64,000 bases of DNA from Paraburkholderia guartelaensis (GTDB lineage: Bacteria > Pseudomonadota > Gammaproteobacteria > Burkholderiales > Burkholderiaceae). Position numbers and translations under genes: made by a program. Positions 27,698-39,229 of the stretch are shown here, piece after piece. Position 1 is the stretch's first letter. Each line of letters begins with the position of its first letter. The stretch is from assembly GCF_004353905.1 (NCBI RefSeq), contig NZ_SMOD01000001.1, positions 1-64,000 of the forward strand. The letters are read 5' to 3'. The notes beneath the pieces were generated by a model that was not told the DNA's origin, searched no databases, and saw nothing but the letters and a program-made list of their open reading frames with translations.

Positions 27698-29449
27698 ATG
27701 TCGGATACCAAACCCAAACTGCGCTCCCAACAGTGGTTCGGCACCACGGACAAGAACGGCTTCATGTACCGAAGCTGGATGAAGAATCAAGGCATTCCCG
27801 ATCACGAATTCGATGGTCGCCCGATCATCGGCATCTGCAACACCTGGTCGGAACTCACGCCCTGCAATGCGCATTTCCGCAAGCTCGCCGAGCACGTGAA
27901 GCGCGGCATTTATGAAGCGGGCGGCTTCCCGGTCGAATTCCCGGTGTTCTCGAACGGCGAATCGAACCTGCGTCCCTCGGCCATGCTCACGCGCAATCTC
28001 GCCTCCATGGACGTGGAAGAGGCGATTCGCGGCAACCCCATCGACGCCGTCGTGCTGCTCTGCGGCTGCGACAAGACCACGCCCGCGCTGCTGATGGGCG
28101 CGGCGAGCGTGGACGTGCCCGCCATCGTCGTGACCGGCGGCCCGATGCTCAACGGCAAGCACGAAGGCCGTGACATCGGCTCGGGCACGGTGGTCTGGAG
28201 ACTGCATGAGGAGCTGAAGGCGGGCGAGATCAACCTGCACCAGTTTCTTTCGGCCGAAGCGGGCATGTCGCGCTCGGCGGGCACCTGCAACACCATGGGC
28301 ACCGCCTCGACGATGGCCTGCATGGCCGAATCGCTCGGCGTTTCGCTGCCGCACAACGCGGCAATTCCCGCCGTCGACGCGCGCCGCTACGTGCTCGCGC
28401 ACATGTCGGGCATCCGCATCGTGCAGATGGCACTGGAAGACCTGAAGCTCTCGAAGGTCCTCACGCGCGAAGCGTTCGAGAACGCCATCCGCACCAACGC
28501 GGCCATCGGCGGCTCGACCAACGCCGTGATTCACCTGAAGGCGATTGCCGGCCGCATCGGCGTGGATCTCGAACTGGAAGACTGGCAGCGCATTGGCCGC
28601 AACACGCCGACCATCGTCGATCTGCAGCCGTCGGGCCGCTTCCTGATGGAAGAGTTCTATTACGCGGGCGGTCTGCCGGCGGTGCTGCGCCGGCTCGGCG
28701 AAGCGAACCTGCTGCCGCATCCGAATGCGCTCACGGTCAACGGCAAGTCCATCTGGGACAACGTGCGCGAGGCGCCCAACTACAACGACGAAGTGATCCG
28801 TCAACTCGACAACCCATTGATCGCAGACGGCGGCATCTGTATCCTGCGCGGCAATCTCGCGCCGCGCGGCGCCGTGCTCAAGCCTTCGGCGGCCACGCCC
28901 GAGCTGCTCAAGCATCGTGGCCGCGCCGTGGTGTTCGAAAACTTCGACCATTACAAGGCGACGATCGGCGACGAGTCGCTCGATGTCGACAAGGACTCCA
29001 TCCTCGTGATGAAGAACTGCGGCCCGCGCGGCTACCCCGGCATGGCCGAGGTCGGCAACATGGGCCTGCCGCCCAAGCTGCTGCGCCAGGGCGTGAAGGA
29101 CATGGTGCGCATTTCCGATGCGCGCATGAGCGGCACGGCTTACGGCACGGTGGTCCTGCACGTGGCGCCCGAAGCGGCGGCGGGCGGCCCGCTCGCGGCG
29201 GTGCGCAACGGCGACTGGATCGAGCTGGATTGCGAATCGGGTCGCCTGCATCTGGACATCAGCGACGAGGAACTCGCGCGCCGTCTGAGCGATGTCGATC
29301 CGGCGGCCGCGCCTGGCGTGGCGGAGCAGCTGGGCAAGGGCGGCTATGCGCGCCTTTATGTCGATCACGTGCTGCAGGCCGACGAAGGTTGCGACCTCGA
29401 CTTCCTCGTGGGCAAGCGTGGGGCGGCGGTGCCGCGGCATTCGCACTGA
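27698..29449 (+). CDS. araC: L-arabinonate dehydratase (IlvD/Edd family), copy 1
   Basis: 583 residues. Iron-sulphur dehydratase with cluster cysteines in GICNTWSELTPC, GCDKTTPA and SAGTCNTMGTAS. Dehydrates L-arabinonate to L-2-keto-3-deoxyarabinonate in the cytosol and may also use D-galactonate or D-fuconate. The symbol follows Azospirillum; it is not the E. coli AraC regulator. The ATG at 27698 begins MSDTKPKLRSQQWFGTTDK, aligned with the second copy at 45634; a start at 27659 adds an unmatched leader. It heads the arabinose operon, divergent from gbpR. Confidence 0.93.
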   Translation: MSDTKPKLRSQQWFGTTDKNGFMYRSWMKNQGIPDHEFDGRPIIGICNTWSELTPCNAHFRKLAEHVKRGIYEAGGFPVEFPVFSNGESNLRPSAMLTRNLASMDVEEAIRGNPIDAVVLLCGCDKTTPALLMGAASVDVPAIVVTGGPMLNGKHEGRDIGSGTVVWRLHEELKAGEINLHQFLSAEAGMSRSAGTCNTMGTASTMACMAESLGVSLPHNAAIPAVDARRYVLAHMSGIRIVQMALEDLKLSKVLTREAFENAIRTNAAIGGSTNAVIHLKAIAGRIGVDLELEDWQRIGRNTPTIVDLQPSGRFLMEEFYYAGGLPAVLRRLGEANLLPHPNALTVNGKSIWDNVREAPNYNDEVIRQLDNPLIADGGICILRGNLAPRGAVLKPSAATPELLKHRGRAVVFENFDHYKATIGDESLDVDKDSILVMKNCGPRGYPGMAEVGNMGLPPKLLRQGVKDMVRISDARMSGTAYGTVVLHVAPEAAAGGPLAAVRNGDWIELDCESGRLHLDISDEELARRLSDVDPAAAPGVAEQLGKGGYARLYVDHVLQADEGCDLDFLVGKRGAAVPRHSH

Positions 29450-29466
29450 GCGGTTGATGCGATGAG

Positions 29467-29488
29467 TCAGGGCGCGCCGGCGCCCTGA
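29467..29488 (+). terminator. Intercistronic hairpin after the dehydratase
   Basis: TCAGGGCGC (29467-29475) pairs with GCGCCCTGA (29480-29488) around a GCCG loop. No T tract follows, so it is more likely an mRNA stability or partial-termination hairpin separating high dehydratase expression from the transporter downstream. Confidence 0.45.
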
Positions 29489-29544
29489 GCGCGGCAAATA
29501 CGAAGGGCGCACCGGTTGAGAGAAAAAACTAGCTTGGAGACACG

Positions 29545-30900
29545 ATGACGAACCCGCAGGTGCTGGAACACGAAAGCCCCGCTGCACTGGTAAGCGCCAG
29601 CAGCGAGGAAAAGCACATCGTCGGCCATATCGCGCGCCGGCTTTTGCCTTTTCTCGCGCTGATCTACGTGGTGGCGTACGTCGATCGCACCGTGGTCGGA
29701 TTCGCAAAGCTGCACATGAACGCGGCCGTGGGCCTGTCCGACGCCGCCTACGGCCTGGGCGCGGGCCTCTTCTTCATCGGCTATTTCCTCTGCGAAGTGC
29801 CGAGCAATCTCGCGCTCGCGCGCTTCGGCGCGCGCGTGTGGTTCGCACGCATCCTCTTCACGTGGGGCGTGATCACGATGCTGATGGCGCTCGTGAGCGG
29901 CCCGAAGAGCTTCTACGCGTTGCGCTTTCTGCTGGGCGCGGCGGAGGCCGGGCTCTATCCCGGCATTCTGTATTTCCTCACGCAGTGGTTTCCCATGCGC
30001 CACCGTGCGCGCGTGATCGGCCTGCTCGTGCTCGCGCAGCCCATCGCCGGCATTGTCACCGGGCCGATTGCGGGCGCGCTGCTCGAAACGCACGGCTTTT
30101 TCGGCATGTCGAACTGGCAGACGCTCTTCGTCGTGAGCGGTCTGCCCGCCGTGCTCCTGTGCATTCCCACGCTGCGTCTGTTGCCCGAATCGCCCGCGCA
30201 CGCGCGCTGGCTCGACGACACCGAGCGCCACTGGATCGCGCGCGAACTCGCCGCCGACCAGCGCGCCTACCAGCTCGACACGCATCGCAACCCGTTCAGC
30301 GCGCTCAAGGACCGCCGGGTGCTGCTGCTTGCGCTGCTGTTCCTGCCCTTTCCGCTGTGCATCTATGGTTTGTCGCTCTGGTTGCCTACCATTATCAAGG
30401 CGTTCGGCGTGAGCGATTCCACGGCGGGCCTGCTTTCCGCGGTGCCGTATCTGTTCGCGGTAGTGGGCTTGCTGATCGTGCCGCGCCATTCGGACAAGCA
30501 TCGCGAACGCTACGGCCACATTGTCGTGGTCTCGGGCGTCGCGGCGCTGACGATGGCCGCGAGCGCGTGGTTTCACGCGCCGGCGCTGCAATTGCTGTTC
30601 ATCTGCCTGACCGCATTTTCGATCTACTCGATTCAGGCCGTGGTCTGGGCGCTGCCCGGCGAGTTCCTCACCGGCGCGAGCGCGGCCGTGGGGATCGCGA
30701 CGATCAACTCGCTCGCGAATCTCGGCGGCTATCTCGGCCCCTATGGCATCGGGCTCATCAAGGACGCGACGGGCAGCCTGGCGGCCGGGCTTTACTTTCT
30801 CGCGGCCACGCTGGTGTTCGCGGTGCTCGTGACGTTCGCCGTGCGCGCGGTGCTGCGCACGCCTGGGCGCGGCACTGGAGAGCTGGCGAGCGAATCGTGA
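29545..30900 (+). CDS. MFS transporter, anion:cation symporter family
   Basis: 451 residues with twelve predicted membrane segments. YVDRTVVGFAKLHM in TM1, the short FLCEVPSNLALARFGARVWFARI loop and PESPAHARWLDDTERHWI after TM6 are typical of ACS-family (tartrate, galactonate, glucarate) symporters. Within the arabinose operon it most likely imports a sugar acid such as arabinonate or galactonate by proton symport. Starts 95 bases after the dehydratase. Confidence 0.9.
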   Translation: MTNPQVLEHESPAALVSASSEEKHIVGHIARRLLPFLALIYVVAYVDRTVVGFAKLHMNAAVGLSDAAYGLGAGLFFIGYFLCEVPSNLALARFGARVWFARILFTWGVITMLMALVSGPKSFYALRFLLGAAEAGLYPGILYFLTQWFPMRHRARVIGLLVLAQPIAGIVTGPIAGALLETHGFFGMSNWQTLFVVSGLPAVLLCIPTLRLLPESPAHARWLDDTERHWIARELAADQRAYQLDTHRNPFSALKDRRVLLLALLFLPFPLCIYGLSLWLPTIIKAFGVSDSTAGLLSAVPYLFAVVGLLIVPRHSDKHRERYGHIVVVSGVAALTMAASAWFHAPALQLLFICLTAFSIYSIQAVVWALPGEFLTGASAAVGIATINSLANLGGYLGPYGIGLIKDATGSLAAGLYFLAATLVFAVLVTFAVRAVLRTPGRGTGELASES

Positions 30901-30940
30901 AGGCGCGGCCTGACACACTTTCTCAAGCAGGACTGAAGAC

Positions 30941-32856
<1,916 letters not shown>

Positions 32857-32912
32857 AGACGCTTCTTTCAAGCATTACACACGCAGCACACCACACCTGA
32901 GGAGACAGGAGC

Positions 32913-33917
32913 ATGACCAGCAAGATCCGCCGTTTGACCCTTCGTGCCGCATTCGCGGCGATGTGCATCGCCCCGCTCGGCATGAACGTGGCGGCGCACG
33001 CCGACTCGCCCGTGAAGATCGGCTTCCTCGTGAAGATGCCGGAACAGGCATGGTTCATCAACGAGCAGAAGGCTGCCACGGCGCTCGGCCAGAAGGAGAA
33101 CTTCTCGGTGGTGAACATCGGCACGCCGGACGGCGAGAAGGTGCTCGCCGCCATCGACAACCTCGGCGCGCAAGGCGCACAAGGCTTCGTGATCTGCGCG
33201 CCGGACGTGCGTCTCGGACCGGCCATTCAGGCGCGCGCCAAGCGCTACAACATGAAGTTCGTGACGGTGGACGACCAGCTCGTCGACTCGTCGGGCAAGC
33301 CGCTCGCCAGCGTGCCGCACCTCGGCATGTCGGCGCTCAAGATCGGCAATCAGGTCGGCCAGGCGATCACCGACGAAATGAAGCGCCGCGGCTGGAAGCC
33401 GGAAGAAGTGGGTGCGCTGCGTATCACCGACTATGAACTGCCCACGGCGAAGCTGCGCACGGACGGCGCGACGCAATCGCTGCTGGCTGGCGGCTTCAAG
33501 AAGGAAAACATCTTCGACGCCCCGCAAAAGACCACCGACGACGAAGGCGGCTTCAATGCGGCTTCGCCGGTGCTCGCGCAGCATCCGAACATCAAGAAGT
33601 GGGTGGTGTTCGCGCTCAACGAAGAAAGCGTGCTGGGCGCCGTGCGCGCGACCGAACAGCTGCACATCCCTTCGGCTGACGTGATCGGCGTGGGCATCAA
33701 CGGCGCAGGCGAAGCGTTCGCCGAATTCCAGAAGAAGCAGCCTACGGGCTTCTACGGCACGATCGCTGTCAGCTCGACGAACCACGGCAAGGAAAGCGCC
33801 GAGAACCTCGTCGAGTGGATCCGCGACGGCAAGCAGCCGGCCGCCGACACGCAGACCACCGGCAAGCTGATGACGCGCGACAACTGGACGGCCGTGCGCA
33901 GCGAGCTGGGTATCTAA
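32913..33917 (+). CDS. araF: Arabinose ABC transporter, periplasmic binding protein AraF
   Basis: 334 residues with a signal peptide (cleavage near AHA-D, residue 31), then a periplasmic-binding-protein fold: VKIGFLVKMPEQAWFINEQK, GFVICAPDVRLG, TVDDQLVD and GVGINGAGEAF. These match E. coli AraF. It binds L-arabinose (and often D-galactose) in the periplasm and delivers it to AraH. It follows the dehydrogenase by 56 bases in the same operon. Confidence 0.94.
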   Translation: MTSKIRRLTLRAAFAAMCIAPLGMNVAAHADSPVKIGFLVKMPEQAWFINEQKAATALGQKENFSVVNIGTPDGEKVLAAIDNLGAQGAQGFVICAPDVRLGPAIQARAKRYNMKFVTVDDQLVDSSGKPLASVPHLGMSALKIGNQVGQAITDEMKRRGWKPEEVGALRITDYELPTAKLRTDGATQSLLAGGFKKENIFDAPQKTTDDEGGFNAASPVLAQHPNIKKWVVFALNEESVLGAVRATEQLHIPSADVIGVGINGAGEAFAEFQKKQPTGFYGTIAVSSTNHGKESAENLVEWIRDGKQPAADTQTTGKLMTRDNWTAVRSELGI

Positions 33918-33960
33918 GGACTGCGTAGAAGACTGAGGCGAAGCAAAGGGCAGGGATGCA

Positions 33961-35511
33961 ATGACTGAAACGATGACTGACTCGCAAGCGAACGCGAACG
34001 CGGTAAAGGGCGCTCAACAGGGGAATCGCGCGTATCTGGAGCTCGACGGCATTACTGTGAGCTTCCCGGGCGTGCGCGCGCTCGACCGCGTGGCGCTGGA
34101 AGTGCGTGCCGGCGAAGTGCACGGCTTGATGGGCGAGAACGGCGCGGGGAAATCCACGCTGCTCAAGGTGCTCTCGGGCGTGAACCAGCCGCAGGAGGGC
34201 ACGCTCAAGCTGAATGGCGTGGAGCACCGCTTCACGACCACGAAGGCGGCGCTCGAAGCGGGTATCGCGATCATCTATCAGGAACTGCATCTCGTGCCCG
34301 AGCTGACGGTTGCGGAAAACCTGATGCTCGGGCAGTTGCCCAATCGCCTCGGCGTGCTCGATGAAGGCACGCTCGTCAAGCGCGCGATGGATGAACTCAA
34401 GCGGCTTGGCGAGCGCATCGATCCGCGCACGCCGGTGAAGAATCTCTCCATCGGCCAGCGCCAGATGATCGAAATCGGCAAGGCGCTCATGCGCGACGCG
34501 CGTGTGATCGCCTTCGACGAACCGACCAGCTCGCTCTCGGCGCGCGAGACGGAGAACCTCTTTCGCATCATCAACGCGCTGCGCGCGGATGGCCGCGCGA
34601 TCATCTACGTCACGCACCGCATGGACGAAGTCTATGAGCTCTGTGACCGCGTGACGGTGTTCCGTGACGGCAAGCGCATCGAGACGTTCGATTCGGTGGC
34701 CGATCTCGACCGCAATCGCCTGATTGCGGCGATGGTGGGCCGCTCGATCGAGGACGTGTACGGCTATCGTCCGCGCCAGGCGGGAGATGTGCTGATCGAA
34801 GCGAAGGGCTTGATGGGGCCCGGCCTGGCCGAGCCGGTGTCGTTCACGGCGCGGCGCGGCGAGATCGTCGGCTTCTTCGGGCTCGTGGGCGCGGGGCGCT
34901 CGGAACTCATGAAGCTGATTTACGGCGCGACGCGCGCAAGCGCGGGCCACGTCGAACTCGACGGCAAGCGCGTCAATTTCGCAAGCCCGCGCGACGCCGT
35001 GCGCGCGGGCCTCGCGCTATGCCCCGAGGACCGCAAGCAGGAAGGCATCGTCGCGATCGCCTCGGTGGCCGACAACCTCAACATCAGCGCGCGCCGCCAC
35101 TTCAGCCCCGCGCGCTTCCTGCTCGACGCGCGGCGCGAGCGCGATCTCGCGCAGGACTACATCAAGAAACTCGCGATCAAGACGCGCAACGGCGACACGG
35201 CCATCGGCACGCTGTCGGGCGGCAACCAGCAAAAGGTGATTCTGTCGCGCTGGCTCGCCGAACGCATCGAAGTGTTCCTGATGGACGAGCCCACGCGCGG
35301 CATCGACGTGGGCGCGCGCGCCGAGATCTACAACCTGCTGTACGAGCTCGCCGAAGCGGGCAAGACCGTGATCATGGTGTCGAGCGACCTGGCCGAAGTG
35401 ATCGGCGTGTCGGACCGCATCATCGTCATGCGCGAAGGCCGGATTGCCGGCAGCCTGCCGAAGGCCGAAGCCTCGCCCGACGAACTGATCAAGATGGCGC
35501 TGCCGCGCTGA
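33961..35511 (+). CDS. araG: Arabinose ABC transporter ATPase AraG
   Basis: 516 residues, two nucleotide-binding domains. The first has Walker [10 protein letters not shown], signature SIGQR and Walker [10 protein letters not shown]. The second has the usual degenerate Walker [10 protein letters not shown], signature LSGGNQQK and [11 protein letters not shown]. Energises arabinose import with AraH and AraF. Confidence 0.95.
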   Translation: MTETMTDSQANANAVKGAQQGNRAYLELDGITVSFPGVRALDRVALEVRAGEVHGLMGENGAGKSTLLKVLSGVNQPQEGTLKLNGVEHRFTTTKAALEAGIAIIYQELHLVPELTVAENLMLGQLPNRLGVLDEGTLVKRAMDELKRLGERIDPRTPVKNLSIGQRQMIEIGKALMRDARVIAFDEPTSSLSARETENLFRIINALRADGRAIIYVTHRMDEVYELCDRVTVFRDGKRIETFDSVADLDRNRLIAAMVGRSIEDVYGYRPRQAGDVLIEAKGLMGPGLAEPVSFTARRGEIVGFFGLVGAGRSELMKLIYGATRASAGHVELDGKRVNFASPRDAVRAGLALCPEDRKQEGIVAIASVADNLNISARRHFSPARFLLDARRERDLAQDYIKKLAIKTRNGDTAIGTLSGGNQQKVILSRWLAERIEVFLMDEPTRGIDVGARAEIYNLLYELAEAGKTVIMVSSDLAEVIGVSDRIIVMREGRIAGSLPKAEASPDELIKMALPR

Positions 35512-35538
35512 AATCCTTTTTGTAACGATGAACCAGAA

Positions 35539-36549
35539 ATGAGTGAAGCCATGCAGCCACAGGGCACGCCTACCGTCAACGAAGCCGCCGCGCCGATTAC
35601 CCCCCAGCGTGCGCGGGCCTGGGACATGATCAACAAATCGGGCATCGCGGTGGTGTTCGTGGTGCTGTTCGCGGTGCTATCCGCCACGGTGCCCGACTTC
35701 CTCACGACCCGCAACATTCAGGGCCTGCTGCTCTCCGTCACACTGATCGGCTCGATCGCCGTCACGATGATGTTCGTGCTCGCGCTCGGCGAGGTCGATC
35801 TTTCGGTCGCCTCGATCGTGGCGTTCGCGGGCGTGGTGGCCTCCACGGTCATCACGCAGTCGCATAGCGTGATGCTCGGCATTGCGGCGGGCGTGCTCGC
35901 GGGCGGGGCGGTCGGGCTCGTGAACGGCGTGCTGATCGCGCGCTTCAAGATCAACTCGCTGATCGCCACGCTCGCGATGATGGAAGCGGTGCGCGGCCTC
36001 GCGTTCCTCACCTCGAACGGCGACGCCGTGATGATCTCCGAAGAGCGCTTCTTCGATCTGGGCGGCGGCTCGTTCCTCGGCATCTCGTTCCCGATCTGGA
36101 GCAACATCATCGGCTTCGTGGTGTTCGGTTTCCTGCTCAAGAAGACGGTGTTCGGCAAGAACGTGCTCGCAGTGGGCGGCAATAGCGAAGCGGCGCGTCT
36201 CGCCGGCCTGCCGGTCACGCGCATCAAGATCACGGTGTTCGTGCTGCAAGGGCTCATTACGGGTTTTGCGGGCGTGATGCTGGCCTCGCGCATGAGCCTC
36301 GGCGACCCGAAGACCTCGGTGGGTCTCGAGCTCGGCGTGATCTCGGCTTGCGTGCTGGGCGGCGTGTCGCTCACGGGCGGCGTGGCGACGATCTCGGGCG
36401 TGCTGGTGGGCGTGCTCATCATGGGCTCGGTGCAGGACGCCATGAGCCTCATGAACGTGCCGACGTTCTATCAGTACCTGATTCGCGGCGGCATTCTTCT
36501 GCTCGCGGTGCTGTTCGACCAGTACCGTCGCAGCAAGCGGGCGGTGTGA
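35539..36549 (+). CDS. araH: Arabinose ABC transporter permease AraH
   Basis: 336 residues with 8-10 predicted membrane helices and the BPD_transp_2 signature: GEVDLSVASIVAF, ARFKINSLIATLAMM and GVISACVLGGVSLTGG. It forms the membrane channel with AraG and is the last gene of the rightward arabinose operon, 63 bases from the convergent GntR gene. Confidence 0.94.
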   Translation: MSEAMQPQGTPTVNEAAAPITPQRARAWDMINKSGIAVVFVVLFAVLSATVPDFLTTRNIQGLLLSVTLIGSIAVTMMFVLALGEVDLSVASIVAFAGVVASTVITQSHSVMLGIAAGVLAGGAVGLVNGVLIARFKINSLIATLAMMEAVRGLAFLTSNGDAVMISEERFFDLGGGSFLGISFPIWSNIIGFVVFGFLLKKTVFGKNVLAVGGNSEAARLAGLPVTRIKITVFVLQGLITGFAGVMLASRMSLGDPKTSVGLELGVISACVLGGVSLTGGVATISGVLVGVLIMGSVQDAMSLMNVPTFYQYLIRGGILLLAVLFDQYRRSKRAV

Positions 36550-36612
36550 GGAATGGGCACGCCGATGCGCCGCAATGCGTCTATAGCGCGGCGGCGTGTC
36601 GGTCTGCCCGCC

Positions 36613-37338
36613 TTAAGTCTCCAGCCCCGCCCCGCCCAGGATCGACTTGGCATCGGCGCGCGCATTGTCGAGCTGCACGACGCTCGCCTGGCGCGCCGCG
36701 AGCGCATCGCCGTGCTCGATCGCCGTGAGAATCGCCTTGTGGCGCGGCAACGAAAGTGCGTGGGTGTTGGGATGACGGCTCGTGAGCTTGATCGACTCGG
36801 AAAGCGCGAGCGAAAGCATGTTGCCGATGTATGCCAGCATGTTGTTATGCGTGGCCGCCATGATCGCGCGGTGGAATTCCAGATCGGGCTCGAGCAGGTC
36901 GGCGGCGGTCTGCGCCTGTTCCATGCGCGCGTAGGCCGCGGTGATGCGGGCGCGATCTTCGTCGTTTGCTGAAATCGCGGCGAGCGCCGCGGCGGCGGGC
37001 TCGATGATCTGCCGCACGGTCATGAGCGAGCGGAAGAACTCGCCTTCGGGAATGCTGTTGACGGTCCAGTACAGCACGTCGGGGTCGAGCATGTGCCATT
37101 CTTCGCGCGGGCGTACGACACTGCCCACGCGCGGCTTCGAAACCACGAGGCCCTTGGCGACCAGCACGCGGGTGGCCTCGCGCAGCACGGGGCGGCTCAC
37201 GCCGTAGGTTTCGCACAGCGTGGGTTCGGCGGGCAGGCGTTGCCCGGGGGCGAGCGTGCCGCCCACGATCTGCATGCCGAGCTCCTGCACGATGCGCGCG
37301 TGCATGCTCTTGCGTTTCTCTAGATTGCGGTAATCCAT
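36613..37338 (-). CDS. FadR-type GntR regulator of the sugar ABC operon
   Basis: 241 residues: an N-terminal winged helix (LPAEPTLCETYGVSRPVLREATRVLVAKGLV) and a helical FCD ligand domain with metal-site residues in LEPDLEFHRAIMAATHNN and SLPRHKAIL. It resembles regulators of galactonate, gluconate and related sugar-acid genes. It is last in a leftward operon (binding protein, permease, ATPase, regulator), so it probably controls its own transport operon. Confidence 0.9.
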   Translation of the reverse strand: MDYRNLEKRKSMHARIVQELGMQIVGGTLAPGQRLPAEPTLCETYGVSRPVLREATRVLVAKGLVVSKPRVGSVVRPREEWHMLDPDVLYWTVNSIPEGEFFRSLMTVRQIIEPAAAALAAISANDEDRARITAAYARMEQAQTAADLLEPDLEFHRAIMAATHNNMLAYIGNMLSLALSESIKLTSRHPNTHALSLPRHKAILTAIEHGDALAARQASVVQLDNARADAKSILGGAGLET

Positions 37339-37393
37339 GATTGTCCGGCCGGGGGCTACCCGATCGGAGCGTCCCCCCTGTTTGTAGGAACCA

Positions 37394-38206
37394 TTACGCG
37401 CTGGTGGCGCGCATGGCCCGATATTCCCGCCGCACGATATCCATGAGTTCAGCCACCGATGTTTTGGCGCTGTGCTGCTCGTACGTCACGCGGCCTCGTT
37501 GCATCAACATGATGCGATCCGCAATATCGAGCGTCTGCGCATAGTTGTGCATGATCATGATAATCGATAGGCCGCCTTTTTCCTTCAAACGCATGATGAG
37601 ATCGATGATGAGACCGGCTTCCCGCGCTCCCATCGCGGCGAGCGGCTCGTCGAGCAAGAGGATTTTTGCGTTCGAATGCACGGCGCGCGCCACCGCGATC
37701 GCCTGGCGCTGACCGCCCGAAAGCCGCTCCACAGGCAGGTCCACGGAGGGCACGTGCACGCCGATGTCGTCAAGCAGTTGCGCCGCGCGCTGGCGCATCT
37801 GCTTGTGATCGAGCAGTTTGAAAGGGCCGCGCCGCACGATCTCGCGGTTCAGGAACATGTTGTGGTAAATGCTCAGCGAATTGGCGAGCGCGAGGTCCTG
37901 ATAAACGCATTCGATGCCGAGCGAGCGCGCATGGTCCACCGAGCGCAGCAGCGTTTCGCTGCCGTCGATCTGCAGCGTGCCGCTCGTTTGCTGATGAAAA
38001 CCCGTGAGGATTTTCACGAGCGTGGACTTGCCCGCGCCGTTGTCGCCCAGGATGCCGAGGATTTCGCCGCGGCCGAGCGTGAGCGAAACGCCGTCGAGCG
38101 CCGTGACCGCGCCGAAGCGCTTGACGATGTTGTCGCCGCGCACCGCGAGCGGGGCGTCGGCCGTGGCGGTTGCGCCGCCAGGGGAGGCTTGCGATTCGTC
38201 CATCAT
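37394..38206 (-). CDS. Sugar ABC transporter ATPase, single NBD
   Basis: 270 residues with one nucleotide-binding domain: Walker A GDNGAGKST, Q-loop VYQDLALA, signature LSGGQRQA, Walker B ILLLDEPLAAMG and H-loop IMHN. Unlike the double-NBD AraG and YtfR types in this window it is a FrcA-like single domain and should act as a homodimer. It overlaps the permease gene by four bases. Confidence 0.92.
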   Translation of the reverse strand: MMDESQASPGGATATADAPLAVRGDNIVKRFGAVTALDGVSLTLGRGEILGILGDNGAGKSTLVKILTGFHQQTSGTLQIDGSETLLRSVDHARSLGIECVYQDLALANSLSIYHNMFLNREIVRRGPFKLLDHKQMRQRAAQLLDDIGVHVPSVDLPVERLSGGQRQAIAVARAVHSNAKILLLDEPLAAMGAREAGLIIDLIMRLKEKGGLSIIMIMHNYAQTLDIADRIMLMQRGRVTYEQHSAKTSVAELMDIVRREYRAMRATSA

Positions 38207-39216
38207 CGGCTCCCTTTGCGGCGCAGGCGCCCAACGTGGATGTTGAAGACCATGGCGGCGAGAATCGCGGCGCCGAGGATGATATTGAAGGTGAACGCGT
38301 TGATGCCGATGAGCGTGAAGCCGTCGTTGAGAATGCCGAGCACCGCTGCGCCGATCAGGCCGCCCACGATCGTGCCCGAACCGCCCGTGAGCGGCGTGCC
38401 GCCGATCACGGCCGAAGCCACGGCGAGGAACATGATCTGGTTGCCGCCCGCCTGCGGGTCGATCGAGGTGATGCGAAAGCCTTCCAGAATGCCGGTGAAG
38501 CCCGCGAGCACGGCGGCAATGATGAAGTTGCCGAGGCGCAGCCGGTTCACGTGAATACCGGCCTCGCTCGCGCCTAGCGGATTCGCACCGGCCGCCTGCG
38601 TATGCAGGCCCCAGCGCGTGTGGCGCAGCAGCACGTGCATGGCAAACGCGATCACGATAGTCCAGAGGATCTCGCTATAGCCCCACGCGCCCATGAAGGC
38701 CGCGAATTCGGGCGAACCCGGCGTCTGCACCGGCGTGCCGCGCGAAATGGTGAGCGTGATGCCGTTGATGAGGAAGAGCGTGCCGAGCGTCGTGACGAAC
38801 GAGGGCAGGCGCAGCCACACGGTCACGGCCCCGTTCACGAAGCCGACGATCGCCGCCGCCACGAGCCCCGCAATCACGGCGAGCCACATGGGCGCGCCCG
38901 CGTCGTTGGCGAACACCATCATGAACGGCGCGAAGGCGAACACCATGCCTGCCGACAGATCGATGTCGCCACCGATCATCAGCATGATTTCGCCGAACGC
39001 GATGATCGCCACCGGCGCGATGAACTGCGAGAGGTTGACGAGACTCGCGTTGGTGAGCAGGAAATCCCGGTTGGAAAATTCGAAGTACGCCGCGAGAATC
39101 ACCGCCACGAGCAGGATGCGTAGCTCGGGCGCCCACGCGGAGAGCCATTGCCCGCGCGGGCGGGCAACAGCCCGCGCGGAGACTTCAGCCTTGCCAGTTT
39201 CGTTCACAGAGTTCAT
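38203..39216 (-). CDS. Sugar ABC transporter permease
   Basis: 337 residues, 8-10 predicted membrane helices of the ribose/xylose permease family, with GGDIDLSAGMVFAF, RLPSFVTTLGTLFLING and VIGGTPLTGGSGTIVGG. It partners the neighbouring single-NBD ATPase and binding protein. The substrate is probably a pentose or hexose; fructose, ribose and xylitol systems are similar, so none is named. Start is the ATG at 39216; a GTG directly precedes it. Confidence 0.92.
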   Translation of the reverse strand: MNSVNETGKAEVSARAVARPRGQWLSAWAPELRILLVAVILAAYFEFSNRDFLLTNASLVNLSQFIAPVAIIAFGEIMLMIGGDIDLSAGMVFAFAPFMMVFANDAGAPMWLAVIAGLVAAAIVGFVNGAVTVWLRLPSFVTTLGTLFLINGITLTISRGTPVQTPGSPEFAAFMGAWGYSEILWTIVIAFAMHVLLRHTRWGLHTQAAGANPLGASEAGIHVNRLRLGNFIIAAVLAGFTGILEGFRITSIDPQAGGNQIMFLAVASAVIGGTPLTGGSGTIVGGLIGAAVLGILNDGFTLIGINAFTFNIILGAAILAAMVFNIHVGRLRRKGSR

Positions 39217-39229
39217 CACTCGTAGTTCA

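Noticed and set aside
27602..29707. 701-codon minus-strand frame opposite dehydratase copy 1
   Set aside because: Mirror of a highly constrained GC-rich gene; a similar shadow exists opposite copy 2 at 45598-47379.
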